This document shows positions 24,201 through 33,756 of a stretch of DNA of 64,000 bases, one piece after another; position 1 is the stretch's first letter; each line of letters starts with the position of its first letter. The notes under the pieces were generated by a model. That model saw nothing but the letters and a program-made list of their open reading frames with translations. It ran no database searches and was not told the origin of the DNA. The translations under genes were made by a program, and so were the position numbers. The DNA comes from an uncultured Collinsella sp. GTDB taxonomy: Bacteria > Actinomycetota > Coriobacteriia > Coriobacteriales > Coriobacteriaceae. The stretch covers positions 16,546 to 80,545 of the forward strand of contig CALDWI010000002.1 of NCBI GenBank assembly GCA_937923795.1, read 5' to 3'.

Positions 24201-25595
24201 ATGACCCAGGAGACGGTTACGAACGGCACTGAAGCCCTGTTCACTCGCGAAGGCATGCCTCCCGTTAAGGAAATGATCCCGTGTGCCCTTCAGCACGTAC
24301 TGGCATCGTTTGCCGGCATCATTACCCCGGCGGTCATCATGGCCGGCGTCTACGGCTTTAATAGCCAGCAGAGCACCGACATCATCCAGGTCGCGCTCAT
24401 TCTTTCGGCAATCGACACGGCCCTTCAGGCCTTCGCTCCCTTCCGTCGCATCGGCGGCGGCCTGCCCATCGTCATGGGCGTTTCGTTCGCGTTCCTGCCG
24501 GCCCTGCAGGCCATGGGTGCCTCGGGCTTTAGCTTTGGTGCGCTGCTGGGCGGCGAGATCGTCGGCGGCGCCGTCGCGGTCCTCTTTGGTCTGGCCTACA
24601 GCAAGATCAAGTGGCTGTTCCCGCCCGTCGTGACCGGTACGGTCATCTTCTCCATCGGCGTTTCGCTGTATCCCACGGCCGTCAAGTATATGGCCGGCGG
24701 TATGGGTACGCCGCTGTGGGGTACCCCGCAGGCCTGGTGCGTCGCTCTTATCACCTTCGCCGTGGTCTTTGCGCTCGCCAACTTTGGCAAGGGTACGCTC
24801 AAGCTGGGATCTGTGTTCTTTGGCATGATCGTTGGCATGATCGTCTCCATCCCCTTTGGTATGATCGACTTCTCCAGCGTCGCCACCGCTCAGGTCTTCG
24901 CCCTTCCCAAGCTCATGCCCTACGCGCTCGAGTTTGATCCCGAGGTCTGCATTACCCTCGCCGTCGTGTTCCCCATGGTTGCCATCCAGGTTATCGGTGA
25001 CGTCTCCGCCGCCTGCCTGGGCTCCATCGACCGTATGCCCACCGAGCGCGAACTCTCCGGCGCTATCGTGTCCCAGGGCCTCACCTCTATGGTCGGCGGC
25101 CTGCTGGGCGGTCTTCCCACCAGCGCCCTTGGCCAGAACGTGGGCATCATCTGCTCCAACAAGGTCGTCAACAAGTGGGTCTTTGTGATCATCGCGGCCG
25201 TCTTTGCCATTGCCGGTCTGTTCCCGCAGCTCTCTGCCGTCCTTTCCGCTATCCCGCAGCCCGTCATCGGCGGCGCGACCGTCGGCGTCTTTGGCACCAT
25301 CACCATGAACGGCGTGCGCATGTTCACCCGCGAGGGCCTCACGCAGCGCACTACCACCATCGTCGGCACCTCCGTCGTCTTTGGCCTGGGTATCTGGATG
25401 GCCAGTGGTTGCCTTGCCGGCGAGGGTATGCCCGCCTGGGTGTCCACCGTCATCGGCTCCAATGCCGTAACCCCCACCGCCATCATGGCCATTGTCCTTA
25501 ACCTGATCCTTCCGCAGACGCCGGTCGTGGCTCAGCACATCGATGCTGCCAAGGACGCTGCCGTGGATCTGGTCTTGCCCGAGAGCAAGAAGTAA
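24201..25595 (+). CDS. NCS2 family purine permease (xanthine/uric acid)
   Basis: Proton-coupled nucleobase permease of the NAT/NCS2 family, 464 residues with about 12-14 membrane segments. The family motif region appears as GQNVGIICSNKVVNKWV near residues 312-328, corresponding to the QN-G-(x)-SR-V motif of xanthine and urate carriers, with variations at the second half. The regulator upstream is divergent, and ssnA, ygfK and xdhD follow on the same strand, so purine import is the most likely role. Urate, xanthine or uracil specificity cannot be settled here. Confidence 0.85.
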   Translation: MTQETVTNGTEALFTREGMPPVKEMIPCALQHVLASFAGIITPAVIMAGVYGFNSQQSTDIIQVALILSAIDTALQAFAPFRRIGGGLPIVMGVSFAFLPALQAMGASGFSFGALLGGEIVGGAVAVLFGLAYSKIKWLFPPVVTGTVIFSIGVSLYPTAVKYMAGGMGTPLWGTPQAWCVALITFAVVFALANFGKGTLKLGSVFFGMIVGMIVSIPFGMIDFSSVATAQVFALPKLMPYALEFDPEVCITLAVVFPMVAIQVIGDVSAACLGSIDRMPTERELSGAIVSQGLTSMVGGLLGGLPTSALGQNVGIICSNKVVNKWVFVIIAAVFAIAGLFPQLSAVLSAIPQPVIGGATVGVFGTITMNGVRMFTREGLTQRTTTIVGTSVVFGLGIWMASGCLAGEGMPAWVSTVIGSNAVTPTAIMAIVLNLILPQTPVVAQHIDAAKDAAVDLVLPESKK

Positions 25596-25611
25596 CCAAT
25601 TCGGTGCTATT

Positions 25612-25643
25612 CGTCGGCGGACGCATCGCCTCGTCCGCCGACG
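25612..25643 (+). terminator. 12-bp GC hairpin between permease and ssnA
   Basis: CGTCGGCGGACG pairs perfectly with CGTCCGCCGACG across an 8-nt loop. No T-run follows, so it could stabilise mRNA ends or pause polymerase rather than terminate. Confidence 0.4.
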
Positions 25644-25790
25644 CCATGCGGCACCAAGCCGCACTTCAAAGGGTTTGTCCCTTTGGTGAAGCGTTGACGG
25701 GAGAGGGCCCGTTTCCGGTGTAGGCCGGCGCTTCGCACTCCGCCATGTCAGAGGTGTCAAACCCCGCCTCTGATGTTGAAGGGAGCATCC

Positions 25791-27146
25791 ATGCTTCTGG
25801 TCGCTAACGGTTCCGTCTTTACCCGCAACGCTCAGACCCCGTTTATTCCAAACGGTGCGGTCGCCATTGACGGAGATACGATCGTCGAAGTGGGCCCCGA
25901 GCGCGAGCTCAAGGCCAAGTACCCGGATGCCGAGTACGTCGATGCCCAGGGCAACCTCATCATGCCCGGACTCATCAACTGCCACACCCACATCTACTCG
26001 GGTCTGGCCCGCGGCCTTGCCATTAAGGGCTGCAACCCCACCAACTTCTTGGAGAATCTCGAGCAGCAGTGGTGGAAGATCGACGACAACCTGACGCTCG
26101 ACGGCACCAAGGCCAGCGCCTATGCTACGATTTTGGACTCCATCCGTGATGGCGTCACCACGATCTTCGATCACCATGCGAGCTTCTGCGAGATTCCGGG
26201 AAGCCTCTTTACCATTAAGGATGCAGCTCAGGAGCTGGGCATGCGTTCGTGCCTGTGCTACGAGGTCTCCGATCGCCGCGGCCAGGAAAAGTGCGACCAG
26301 GCCATTGCCGAGAACGCCGAATTTGCCCAGTGGGCCGCCAAGGAGCGTCGCGATAACGACAACCACATGATCGCCGCCATGTTTGGCGGACATGCTACCT
26401 TTACGCTTTCGGACGAGACCATGGATAAGATGGCCGAGGCCAACAACGGCCTGACCGGCTTCCACATCCATGTGTGCGAGGGCATGAACGACGTGTGGGA
26501 CTCCCGCCTCAACCGCGGTGGCATCAGCCCCGTCGAGCGCCTGCTGCAGCACAACCTGCTGGGTCCCGACACCATGCTGGGCCACTGCATCCACGTGACG
26601 CCTGCCGAGATGGATATCGTCAAGGAGTCCGGCACTTGGCTCGTCAACAACCCCGAATCCAATATGGGCAACGCCGTGGGCTGCGCCCCCGTGCTCGAGT
26701 TCTTCCGCCGCGGCATCCCCGTGTGCATGGGCACCGACGCCTACACCCACGATATGCTCGAGAGCCTTAAGGTCTTCCTGATTATTCAGCGCCACAACGC
26801 CGCCATGCCCAACGTGGGCTGGTGCGAGGCCATGACGATGCTGTTCGAGAACAACGCCAAGATGGCGAGCAAGTACTTCGATCGCAAGCTCGGTGTGCTC
26901 GAGGCCGGCGCTGCCGCCGACGTTATCGTTATGGACTACAAGCCCTTTACGCCGCTGAGCGAGGAGAATATCGACGGCCACATGCTCTTTGGCATGATGG
27001 GCAAAAACTGCCGCACCACCATCATCAACGGCCGCGTCCTGTACAAGGATCGCGAGTTCGTTGGCATTGATGAGGACAAGATCAACGCGTGGACCATGGC
27101 CGAGTCCAAGAAGCTCTGGAGCACGCTCAACGATCGCACCTACTAA
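25791..27146 (+). CDS. ssnA: putative aminohydrolase SsnA
   Basis: Amidohydrolase-superfamily enzyme of 451 residues, similar to SsnA, a protein found with selenium-dependent molybdenum hydroxylase clusters. Metal ligands are visible: His65 and His67 in NCHTHIYSGLARG, further histidines in GFHIHVCEG and LGHCIHV, and the Asp in GTDAYTHD. Chlorohydrolase/guanine-deaminase relatives suggest hydrolysis of a C-N bond on a purine or its ring-opened product. The ATG at 25791 has GAAGGGA upstream. It sits between the permease and ygfK. Confidence 0.9.
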   Translation: MLLVANGSVFTRNAQTPFIPNGAVAIDGDTIVEVGPERELKAKYPDAEYVDAQGNLIMPGLINCHTHIYSGLARGLAIKGCNPTNFLENLEQQWWKIDDNLTLDGTKASAYATILDSIRDGVTTIFDHHASFCEIPGSLFTIKDAAQELGMRSCLCYEVSDRRGQEKCDQAIAENAEFAQWAAKERRDNDNHMIAAMFGGHATFTLSDETMDKMAEANNGLTGFHIHVCEGMNDVWDSRLNRGGISPVERLLQHNLLGPDTMLGHCIHVTPAEMDIVKESGTWLVNNPESNMGNAVGCAPVLEFFRRGIPVCMGTDAYTHDMLESLKVFLIIQRHNAAMPNVGWCEAMTMLFENNAKMASKYFDRKLGVLEAGAAADVIVMDYKPFTPLSEENIDGHMLFGMMGKNCRTTIINGRVLYKDREFVGIDEDKINAWTMAESKKLWSTLNDRTY

Positions 27147-27161
27147 TTCACAAGTAGATTC

Positions 27162-27197
27162 GCGCGCGTCGGATGTTTCGCCACATCCGACGCGCGC
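27162..27197 (+). terminator. 15-bp perfect GC hairpin between ssnA and ygfK
   Basis: GCGCGCGTCGGATGT (27162-27176) pairs perfectly with ACATCCGACGCGCGC (27183-27197), 6-nt loop. There is no following T-run. It may tune relative expression of the flanking genes or protect a processed 3' end. Confidence 0.45.
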
Positions 27198-27295
27198 ATA
27201 GGCGGCCTCCGCGGGGTCGCCGGCGCTGTGCTAGCGCTACACCGTATTTGCGCCCGCCGCGCGGTCTCGCCGGGCGTTACAGAGAGGAACTCATT

Positions 27296-30295
27296 ATGAG
27301 CGACATCATGAGGCCGATCCCGTTTTCGCAGCTGATGAACTGGATCATCGAGGAGCACAAGACTCAGGGCGCCGTCTTTGGCGTGCGCAAGATGGTCACG
27401 ACCAACCAGGAGGGCGCGCTTCCCATTTTTGACGAGCGCATCGAGACTCCGTTTGGCCCGGCCGCCGGTCCCAATACGCAGTTGGCCCAGAACATCGTGG
27501 CATCCTACGTGGCCGGTTCCCGCTTCTTTGAGCTCAAGACCGTTCAGGTTATGGACGGCGAGGAGCTCTCCAAGTGTGTCAACAAGCCCTGCATTGTGGC
27601 GCAGGACGAGTGCTACAACTGCGAGTGGTCGACCGAGCTCGAGGTTCCGCAGGCTTTTGCCGAGTACGTGAAGGCATGGTTTGCCTGCCACCTGATCGCT
27701 CGCGAGTACGGCCTGGGCAGCCCGGACGGCTTTGTCTTCAACATGTCCGTGGGTTATGACCTGGAGGGCATCAAGAGCCCCAAGGTCGACGCCTACATCG
27801 AGGGCATGAAGGACGCCAGCGGCTCCGACGTCTGGAACGAGTGCCGCGCATGGGCGCTCGCCAACCTGGACAAGTTTGAGCATGTCGACGCCGCGTTTGT
27901 CGAGTCCATCCCGGCACGCGTCTCCAACTCCATCACCGAGTCTACCCTGCACGGCTGCCCGCCCGCCGAGATCGAGCGCATCGCGACCTACCTCATCACC
28001 GAGAAGGGCCTCAACACCTACATCAAGTGCAACCCCACGCTGCTGGGCTATGAGTTTGCACGTCAGCGCCTCAACGAGCTGGGCTTTGACTACATCGTCT
28101 TCGACGATACGCACTTCCGCGAGGACCTGCAGTGGGCCGACGCCGTGCCCATGTTCGAGCGCCTGATTGCCCTGTGCGCCGAGCGCGGCCTGGAGTTTGG
28201 CGTCAAGCTTACCAACACCTTCCCCGTCGACGTGACGAGGAACGAGCTGCCTTCCACCGAGATGTACATGTCCGGCCGTTCGCTGTTCTCGCTGACCATC
28301 GAGGCTGCCCGTCGCATTACCGAGCAGTTCGATGGCAAGCTGCGCATCAGCTACTCCGGCGGTGCTACGGTCTACAACATCCGCGCCCTGTACGATGCCG
28401 GCATTTGGCCCGTCACCCTGGCGACCGACGTGCTCAAGCCCGGTGGCTACGAGCGCTTTAGCCAGATGGCAGGCGAGTTTACCGACCTGGATGGTAAGCC
28501 GTTCGCGGGCGTCTCTCTCGAGGCCGTGACTGCGATCCAGACCGACTCGCTCACCAATCCGCTCTACAAGAAGCCGCTGCGTCCGCTGCCCGACCGCAAG
28601 GTCGCCGGCAAGAGTCCGCTTTCCGACTGCTTTACCACGCCGTGCCGTACGAGCTGCCCCATCCAGCAGGATATTCCCGCCTACCTGGCGGCTGTTGACG
28701 AGGGCCGCTACGAGGACGCGCTCAACATCATCATCGAGCGCAACGCCCTGCCGTTCATTACCGGCACCATCTGCCCGCATCCCTGCGGCCGTGCCTGCGA
28801 GCGTGCATTCTACGAGCCCGAGGGCGCCCAGATCCGCGCCAGCAAGCTCAAGGCCGCCCGCGAGGCCATGACCGCCGTGCTGCCCAAGCTGCGCGCCCAG
28901 GCCATCGCCAACGACGGCGAGCGCAGCGTTGCCGTTATCGGCGGCGGCCCGGCCGGTCTGGCGACGGCGTTCTTCCTGACGCGTGCCGGCGTGCCCGTAA
29001 CCATCTTCGAGGCCCGCGATTCGCTCGGCGGCGTGGTCCGTCACGTGATCCCCGAGTTCCGTATCGCGAGCGACGATATCTCCCACGATGCTGAGCTCTG
29101 CCTGGCCTTTGGCGCCAAGGTTCAGCTTAACGCTCACGTGGAGTCCATTGACGAACTCAAGGCCCAGGGCTTTACCGACGTGGTCGTGGCCACCGGCGCC
29201 TGGATGCCCGGCTCTGCGGGCTTGGGCGAGGGCGCCGAGCTCGACGTGCTGGAGTTCCTCGAGGCCGCCAAGAAGGGCGAGAAGCTCGAGCTGGGCGAGG
29301 ACGTCGTGGTCATCGGCGCCGGCAACACCGCCATGGATGCTGCCCGCGTGGCCAGGCGCCTGGCTGGTGTGAAGAACGTGCGCCTGGTGTATCGCCGCAC
29401 CAAGAAGCAGATGCCCGCCGACGAGGAAGAGCTTGATCTTGCTCTTGCCGACGGCGTTGAGTTCTGCGAGCTGCTGGCGCCCAAGGCACTCAACGGCGCC
29501 GTGCTGACTTGCGACGTTATGGAGCTTGGCGAGCCGGATGCAAGCGGCCGTCGCAGCCCTGTCGCCACGGGTGAGACCGTCGAGCTTCCCGCCACCACGG
29601 TGATCTGCGCCGTGGGCGAGGGCATCGATGCCAGCCTGTACGATGCCGCGGGCGTCGAGCACGACCGTCGCGGCCGCCTTGCCGCCACCTCCACCGGCGT
29701 CGAGGGCGTCTGGGCCGCGGGCGACTGCCGTCGCGGCCCTGCCACCGTGGTCGAGGCTATTGCCGACGCCGCCGAGGTCGCCCGTGCCATCGCCGGTGTG
29801 GACTTTAACAAGTACGCCGATTGCAACGAGCAGGCTGGCCACGAGGACACCTGCTACGAGCGCAAGGGGTCGCTGTGCCGCGACAAGCGCAACTGCACCA
29901 AGACCCGCTGCCTGGGCTGCGGTTCGGTGTGCGAGGTCTGCTGCGACGTGTGCCCCAACCGCGCCAACGTTGCCATCAAGGTGCCGGGCCTGGCCAAGCA
30001 TCAGGTCCTCCATGTCGACGGCATGTGCAATGAGTGCGGCAACTGCGCCGTGTTCTGCCCCTACCAGGAGGGTCGTCCCTACAAGGACAAGCTCACCCTG
30101 TTCTGGAGCGAGCAGGACATGGAGAACTCCGAGAACGAGGGCTTCCTGGCCGTGGACGAGGATCACTTTAAGGTCCGCGTCGCCGGCACGGTCCGCACCG
30201 TCTCGGTCGATGCCGTCAACACCGGCCTTCCCGAGGCCGTCCGCCTGACCATCAGGGCCGTGCGCGACAACTATTCGTACCTTCTTAAGAAATAG
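27296..30295 (+). CDS. ygfK: YgfK-family iron-sulfur flavoprotein (purine-pathway reductase)
   Basis: Large multidomain redox protein of 999 residues, annotated in databases as putative selenate reductase subunit. The first ~400 residues resemble a dihydroorotate dehydrogenase-like barrel; a GltD-type Fe-S segment (CRTSCPIQQDIPAYLA) is near residue 450; an FAD motif (VIGGGPAGLATAFFL) near 545; a second nucleotide site (VVIGAGNTAMDAARVARRL) near 675; ferredoxin-like cysteine clusters (CLGCGSVCEVCCDVCP near 870, CNECGNCAVFCPY near 910) near the end. Recent genetics in gut anaerobes ties YgfK to uric-acid breakdown. The ATG at 27296 follows AGAGAGGA. Confidence 0.9.
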   Translation: MSDIMRPIPFSQLMNWIIEEHKTQGAVFGVRKMVTTNQEGALPIFDERIETPFGPAAGPNTQLAQNIVASYVAGSRFFELKTVQVMDGEELSKCVNKPCIVAQDECYNCEWSTELEVPQAFAEYVKAWFACHLIAREYGLGSPDGFVFNMSVGYDLEGIKSPKVDAYIEGMKDASGSDVWNECRAWALANLDKFEHVDAAFVESIPARVSNSITESTLHGCPPAEIERIATYLITEKGLNTYIKCNPTLLGYEFARQRLNELGFDYIVFDDTHFREDLQWADAVPMFERLIALCAERGLEFGVKLTNTFPVDVTRNELPSTEMYMSGRSLFSLTIEAARRITEQFDGKLRISYSGGATVYNIRALYDAGIWPVTLATDVLKPGGYERFSQMAGEFTDLDGKPFAGVSLEAVTAIQTDSLTNPLYKKPLRPLPDRKVAGKSPLSDCFTTPCRTSCPIQQDIPAYLAAVDEGRYEDALNIIIERNALPFITGTICPHPCGRACERAFYEPEGAQIRASKLKAAREAMTAVLPKLRAQAIANDGERSVAVIGGGPAGLATAFFLTRAGVPVTIFEARDSLGGVVRHVIPEFRIASDDISHDAELCLAFGAKVQLNAHVESIDELKAQGFTDVVVATGAWMPGSAGLGEGAELDVLEFLEAAKKGEKLELGEDVVVIGAGNTAMDAARVARRLAGVKNVRLVYRRTKKQMPADEEELDLALADGVEFCELLAPKALNGAVLTCDVMELGEPDASGRRSPVATGETVELPATTVICAVGEGIDASLYDAAGVEHDRRGRLAATSTGVEGVWAAGDCRRGPATVVEAIADAAEVARAIAGVDFNKYADCNEQAGHEDTCYERKGSLCRDKRNCTKTRCLGCGSVCEVCCDVCPNRANVAIKVPGLAKHQVLHVDGMCNECGNCAVFCPYQEGRPYKDKLTLFWSEQDMENSENEGFLAVDEDHFKVRVAGTVRTVSVDAVNTGLPEAVRLTIRAVRDNYSYLLKK

Positions 30296-30306
30296 GCGAG
30301 TCTCTT

Positions 30307-30786
30307 ATGACCAAATCCATTCAACATAACGTGGCCTACGTTGCCTGCGGAAGCGGTTGCGCCTCCGCAGGCGGCGACGCCCGCTGCAGCGAAGGCTGCA
30401 TTGGCTGTGGCGCCTGCGTTACGGCCTGCCCCCACGGTGCCATCGCACTGGTCGACGGCGTCGCCCGCGTGGACCGCTCCAAGTGCACGGGCTGTGGCCT
30501 GTGCGGCATGGCGTGCCCGCAGCGCGTGATTGCCTTCGTTCCCGGCTACCAGAACATCCTGGTGCGCTGCAACAACACCGATAAGGGCGCCATTGCCCGC
30601 AAGATCTGCGACACGAGCTGCATCGGTTGCGGCATGTGCGCCAAAAAGTGCCCCGCCGGCGCTATCCGCATCGAGGACAACTGCGCCCATATCGACGGCG
30701 CGGACTGCCTGTCGTGCGGCATGTGCGCCGTCGTCTGCCCGCATGGCGCTATCCACGACCGCACCGGCATCGCCGCCGGCGTGTAG
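30307..30786 (+). CDS. ferredoxin-type protein with four [4Fe-4S] motifs
   Basis: A 159-residue cytosolic electron carrier. Four CxxCxxCxxxCP motifs are visible: CIGCGACVTACP, CTGCGLCGMACP, CIGCGMCAKKCP and CLSCGMCAVVCP, enough for four clusters, similar to RnfB or polyferredoxin C-termini. It has no transmembrane segment. It lies 11 nt after ygfK and 12 nt before xdhD, so it probably passes electrons between these two. No specific family name is certain. Confidence 0.85.
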   Translation: MTKSIQHNVAYVACGSGCASAGGDARCSEGCIGCGACVTACPHGAIALVDGVARVDRSKCTGCGLCGMACPQRVIAFVPGYQNILVRCNNTDKGAIARKICDTSCIGCGMCAKKCPAGAIRIEDNCAHIDGADCLSCGMCAVVCPHGAIHDRTGIAAGV

Positions 30787-30798
30787 AAGGGAATCACC

Positions 30799-33576
30799 AT
30801 GGCACAGGAATTCACTTTTACCGTTAACGGCGTCGAGCGCACGACGACCCAAAACAAACCGTTGCTGCGCTACCTGCGCGACGACCTGCATATCCATTCC
30901 GCCAAGGACGGCTGCTCCGAGGGCGCGTGCGGTACCTGCACCATCCACGTGGACGGTGCGGCCGTCAAGGCGTGCGTGCTGACCACCGCCCTTGCCGCCG
31001 GTCGCAACATCGTGACCGTCGAGGGCCTGCCCGAGGACGTGCGTGAGGCCTTTGTGTACGCCTTTGGCGCCGTGGGCGCCGTGCAGTGCGGGTTTTGCAT
31101 TCCCGGCATGGTCATGGCGGGTGCGGCGCTCATCGCCGAGGACCCCGAGCCCACCGAGGAGCAGATCAAGTACGCCATCCGCGGCAATGTCTGCCGTTGC
31201 ACCGGCTACAAAAAGATTATCGAGGGCATTTCGCTGGCGGCCGCGGTGCTCCGCGGCGAAAAGCAGATCGACGAGGACCTGGAGCGCGGCGACGACTACG
31301 GCGTGGGCAAGCGCGCCTTCCGTATCGACGTGCGCAAGAAGGTGCTCGGCGAGGGCAAGTACCCCGACGACATCGACGAGCTCGATCACCCGGGCCTGAC
31401 CTATGCCAGCGCCGTGCGCTCCAAGTACCCGCGCGCCCGCGTGCTCTCCATCGATACCTCCAAGGCCGAGGCCCTGCCCGGTGTGGTGGGCATCCTGCGC
31501 GCCGAGGACGTGCCGGTCAACCAGGTCGGCCACCTTATCCAGGACTGGGACGTCATGATCGCCCAGGGCGATATCACCCGCTGCGTGGGCGATGCCATCG
31601 TGCTGGTGGTTGCCGAGGACGAGGCGACGCTCGAGAAGGCCAAGAAGCTCGTAAAGATTGATTACGAGCCGCTGGAGCCTGTGCGCAACATCGCCGAGGC
31701 CAAGGCTGCCGACGCGCCGCGCCTGCACGACAGCTTCTTTGCCTTTGGCAACACGGTGGAGCTCAAGGACAACGTGTGCCAGAGCCGCCATGTGACGCGC
31801 GGCGACGCCGCCAAGGCGCTGGCGGAGAGCGCATTCACCGTGACGCAGCGCTTTACCACACCCTTTACCGAGCATGCCTTCTTGGAGCCCGAGTGCGCCG
31901 TCGCCTACCCGTACAAGAACGGCGTCAAGGTGCAGTCGACCGACCAGGGCGCCTACGATACGCGCAAAGAGTGTGCCCACATGTTTGGCTGGGACAACGA
32001 GCCCGAGCGCGTGGTCGTCGAGACCATGCTCGTGGGTGGCGGCTTTGGCGGCAAGGAGGACGTGTCCATCCAGCACCTGGCCGCGCTCGCCGCATATAAG
32101 TTCCAGCGTCCTGTGAAGTGCAAACTCACACGTGCCGAGTCGCTTGCGTTCCATCCCAAGCGCCATGCCATGGACGGCACCTTTACGCTGGGCTGCGACG
32201 CCGAGGGCAACTTTACCGGCCTGGACTGCGAGATTAACTTTGACACCGGCGCCTATGCGTCGCTGTGCGGCCCGGTGCTCGAACGCGCCTGTACGCATGC
32301 TGTCGGCCCCTACAAGTACCAGAACACCGACATTCGCGGCTTTGGCTACTACACCAACAACCCGCCCGCCGGCGCGTACCGAGGCTTTGGCGTTTGCCAG
32401 TCCGAGTTTGCGCTCGAGAGCCTGATCGACCTGCTGGCCGAGAAGGTCGGCTTGGATCCGTGGGAGATCCGCTACCGTAACGCCATCGAGCCGGGCGAGG
32501 TTTTGCCCAACGGCCAGATTGCCGACTGCTCCACGGCGCTTAAGGAGACGCTGCTCGAGGTCAAGGATGCCTACTACGCGCATCCCGGACATGCCGGCAT
32601 TGCCTGCGCCATGAAGAACGCCGGCGTGGGCGTGGGCCTGCCCGATGCCGGCCGCTGCAAGATTCGCGTCGAGGATGGCCGCGCCGTGGTCTACGCCGCC
32701 ACGTCCGACATCGGCCAGGGCTGCAACACCGTCTTTTTGCAAGACGTTGCCGAGGCCTGCGGTCTGCCGCTGAGCTGCATCGCCAACGGCGAGTGTTCCA
32801 CCGAGAATGCTCCCGACTCCGGCACCACGTCTGGCTCGCGTCAGACGGTCGTGACCGGCGAGGCCGTACGCGGTGCCGCCTTCCTGCTGCGCGATGCCAT
32901 GCTTGACATCGAGGCCGGCAAGTCCGCACCCGATGCTCCTGTGAGTGCGCATGGTGATGGCGTCAAGATCGAGTACGACGACGGTCGCGCCTATCAGCTG
33001 CGCACGCAGGAGCTCGTCGCCGGCCAGGGTATGCATCCTCAGGATCCCGCGGCCGCCATCAAGGCGCTCGAGGGATGCGAGTTTGGCTACGTGTACCTGG
33101 AGCCGACCGACAAGCTGGGTGCGGATGTTCCCAACCCCAAGAGCCACATCTGCTACGGCTTTGCCACACATGTGGTCATTTTGGATGATGACGGTCGCGT
33201 GAGCGAGGTCTATGCCGCGCACGATTCCGGCAAGGTGGTCAACCCCATCTCCATCCAGGGTCAGATCGAAGGCGGCGTGCTCATGGGTATGGGCTATGCG
33301 CTTACCGAGGACTGGCCGCTCAAGGACTGCGTGCCCCAGGCAAGGTACGGTACGCTCGGGCTGTTCCGTGCGCCCGAGATTCCGGATATCCACGCCATCT
33401 ACGTGGAGAAGGACGAGCTGCTGCCCGTGGCATACGGCGGCAAGGGCATCGGCGAGATCGCAACGATCCCCACGGCGCCCGCCGTGCAGAACGCCTACCG
33501 CGCGTTTGACGGCAAGCTGCGTCCAGATCTGCCCATGGTGGATACGCCCTACAGCCGCGCCCGTCGCCGCGGGTAG
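30799..33576 (+). CDS. xdhD: selenium-dependent-type xanthine dehydrogenase (fused [2Fe-2S] and Mo subunit)
   Basis: Molybdenum hydroxylase acting on purines, 925 residues. Residues 1-80 form a plant-type [2Fe-2S] domain (Cys39, Cys44, Cys47, Cys59); the second [2Fe-2S] domain uses Cys97, Cys100, Cys132 and Cys134 (QCGFCIPGM, VCRCTGY). The molybdopterin domains follow from about 170, with GGGFGGKEDVSIQHLAALAA and GAYRGFGVCQSEFALES visible. There is no FAD domain and no adjacent FAD subunit. Association with mocA, yqeB and yqeC places it in the selenium-dependent hydroxylase group, in which selenium is a labile cofactor rather than selenocysteine; no in-frame UGA is present. Confidence 0.92.
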   Translation: MAQEFTFTVNGVERTTTQNKPLLRYLRDDLHIHSAKDGCSEGACGTCTIHVDGAAVKACVLTTALAAGRNIVTVEGLPEDVREAFVYAFGAVGAVQCGFCIPGMVMAGAALIAEDPEPTEEQIKYAIRGNVCRCTGYKKIIEGISLAAAVLRGEKQIDEDLERGDDYGVGKRAFRIDVRKKVLGEGKYPDDIDELDHPGLTYASAVRSKYPRARVLSIDTSKAEALPGVVGILRAEDVPVNQVGHLIQDWDVMIAQGDITRCVGDAIVLVVAEDEATLEKAKKLVKIDYEPLEPVRNIAEAKAADAPRLHDSFFAFGNTVELKDNVCQSRHVTRGDAAKALAESAFTVTQRFTTPFTEHAFLEPECAVAYPYKNGVKVQSTDQGAYDTRKECAHMFGWDNEPERVVVETMLVGGGFGGKEDVSIQHLAALAAYKFQRPVKCKLTRAESLAFHPKRHAMDGTFTLGCDAEGNFTGLDCEINFDTGAYASLCGPVLERACTHAVGPYKYQNTDIRGFGYYTNNPPAGAYRGFGVCQSEFALESLIDLLAEKVGLDPWEIRYRNAIEPGEVLPNGQIADCSTALKETLLEVKDAYYAHPGHAGIACAMKNAGVGVGLPDAGRCKIRVEDGRAVVYAATSDIGQGCNTVFLQDVAEACGLPLSCIANGECSTENAPDSGTTSGSRQTVVTGEAVRGAAFLLRDAMLDIEAGKSAPDAPVSAHGDGVKIEYDDGRAYQLRTQELVAGQGMHPQDPAAAIKALEGCEFGYVYLEPTDKLGADVPNPKSHICYGFATHVVILDDDGRVSEVYAAHDSGKVVNPISIQGQIEGGVLMGMGYALTEDWPLKDCVPQARYGTLGLFRAPEIPDIHAIYVEKDELLPVAYGGKGIGEIATIPTAPAVQNAYRAFDGKLRPDLPMVDTPYSRARRRG

Positions 33577-33645
33577 GGTAGAGCGTGGACGGCCATTGTT
33601 GACGGGCCGTTCGCGCTGAGCATCAACTACATACGCTGCGCCTTT

Positions 33646-33677
33646 GGCCCCGGCTCCATCGCGAGCCGGGGCCTTTT
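33646..33677 (+). terminator. rho-independent terminator after xdhD
   Basis: GGCCCCGGCT (33646-33655) pairs with AGCCGGGGCC (33664-33673) and is followed by TTTTG. It closes the permease-to-xdhD transcript. Confidence 0.85.
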
Positions 33678-33756
33678 GTTTGGAGCGGAGGCCGCGTCTC
33701 GGAACGGGTCGTGCTTTCCTTTTGAGCCTCGGGACTGCGGACGATTTCTTGGACCG

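Noticed and set aside
24162..26981. A 939-codon minus-strand open frame opposite the permease and ssnA
   Set aside because: Spans two real genes and their spacer; composition is typical of antisense frames.
27143..30166. A roughly 1000-codon open frame on the minus strand opposite ygfK
   Set aside because: It mirrors a real gene in high-GC DNA, its translation is His/Gly/Ala/Leu-rich low-complexity sequence with no domain, and it lacks a ribosome-binding site.
30271..33393. A 1040-codon minus-strand open frame opposite xdhD
   Set aside because: Antisense shadow of xdhD caused by codon bias; no recognisable protein features.
30799..33576. Selenocysteine codon in xdhD or ygfK
   Set aside because: Both genes read through without in-frame UGA; selenium in this enzyme class is a labile cofactor, so no SECIS element is expected.
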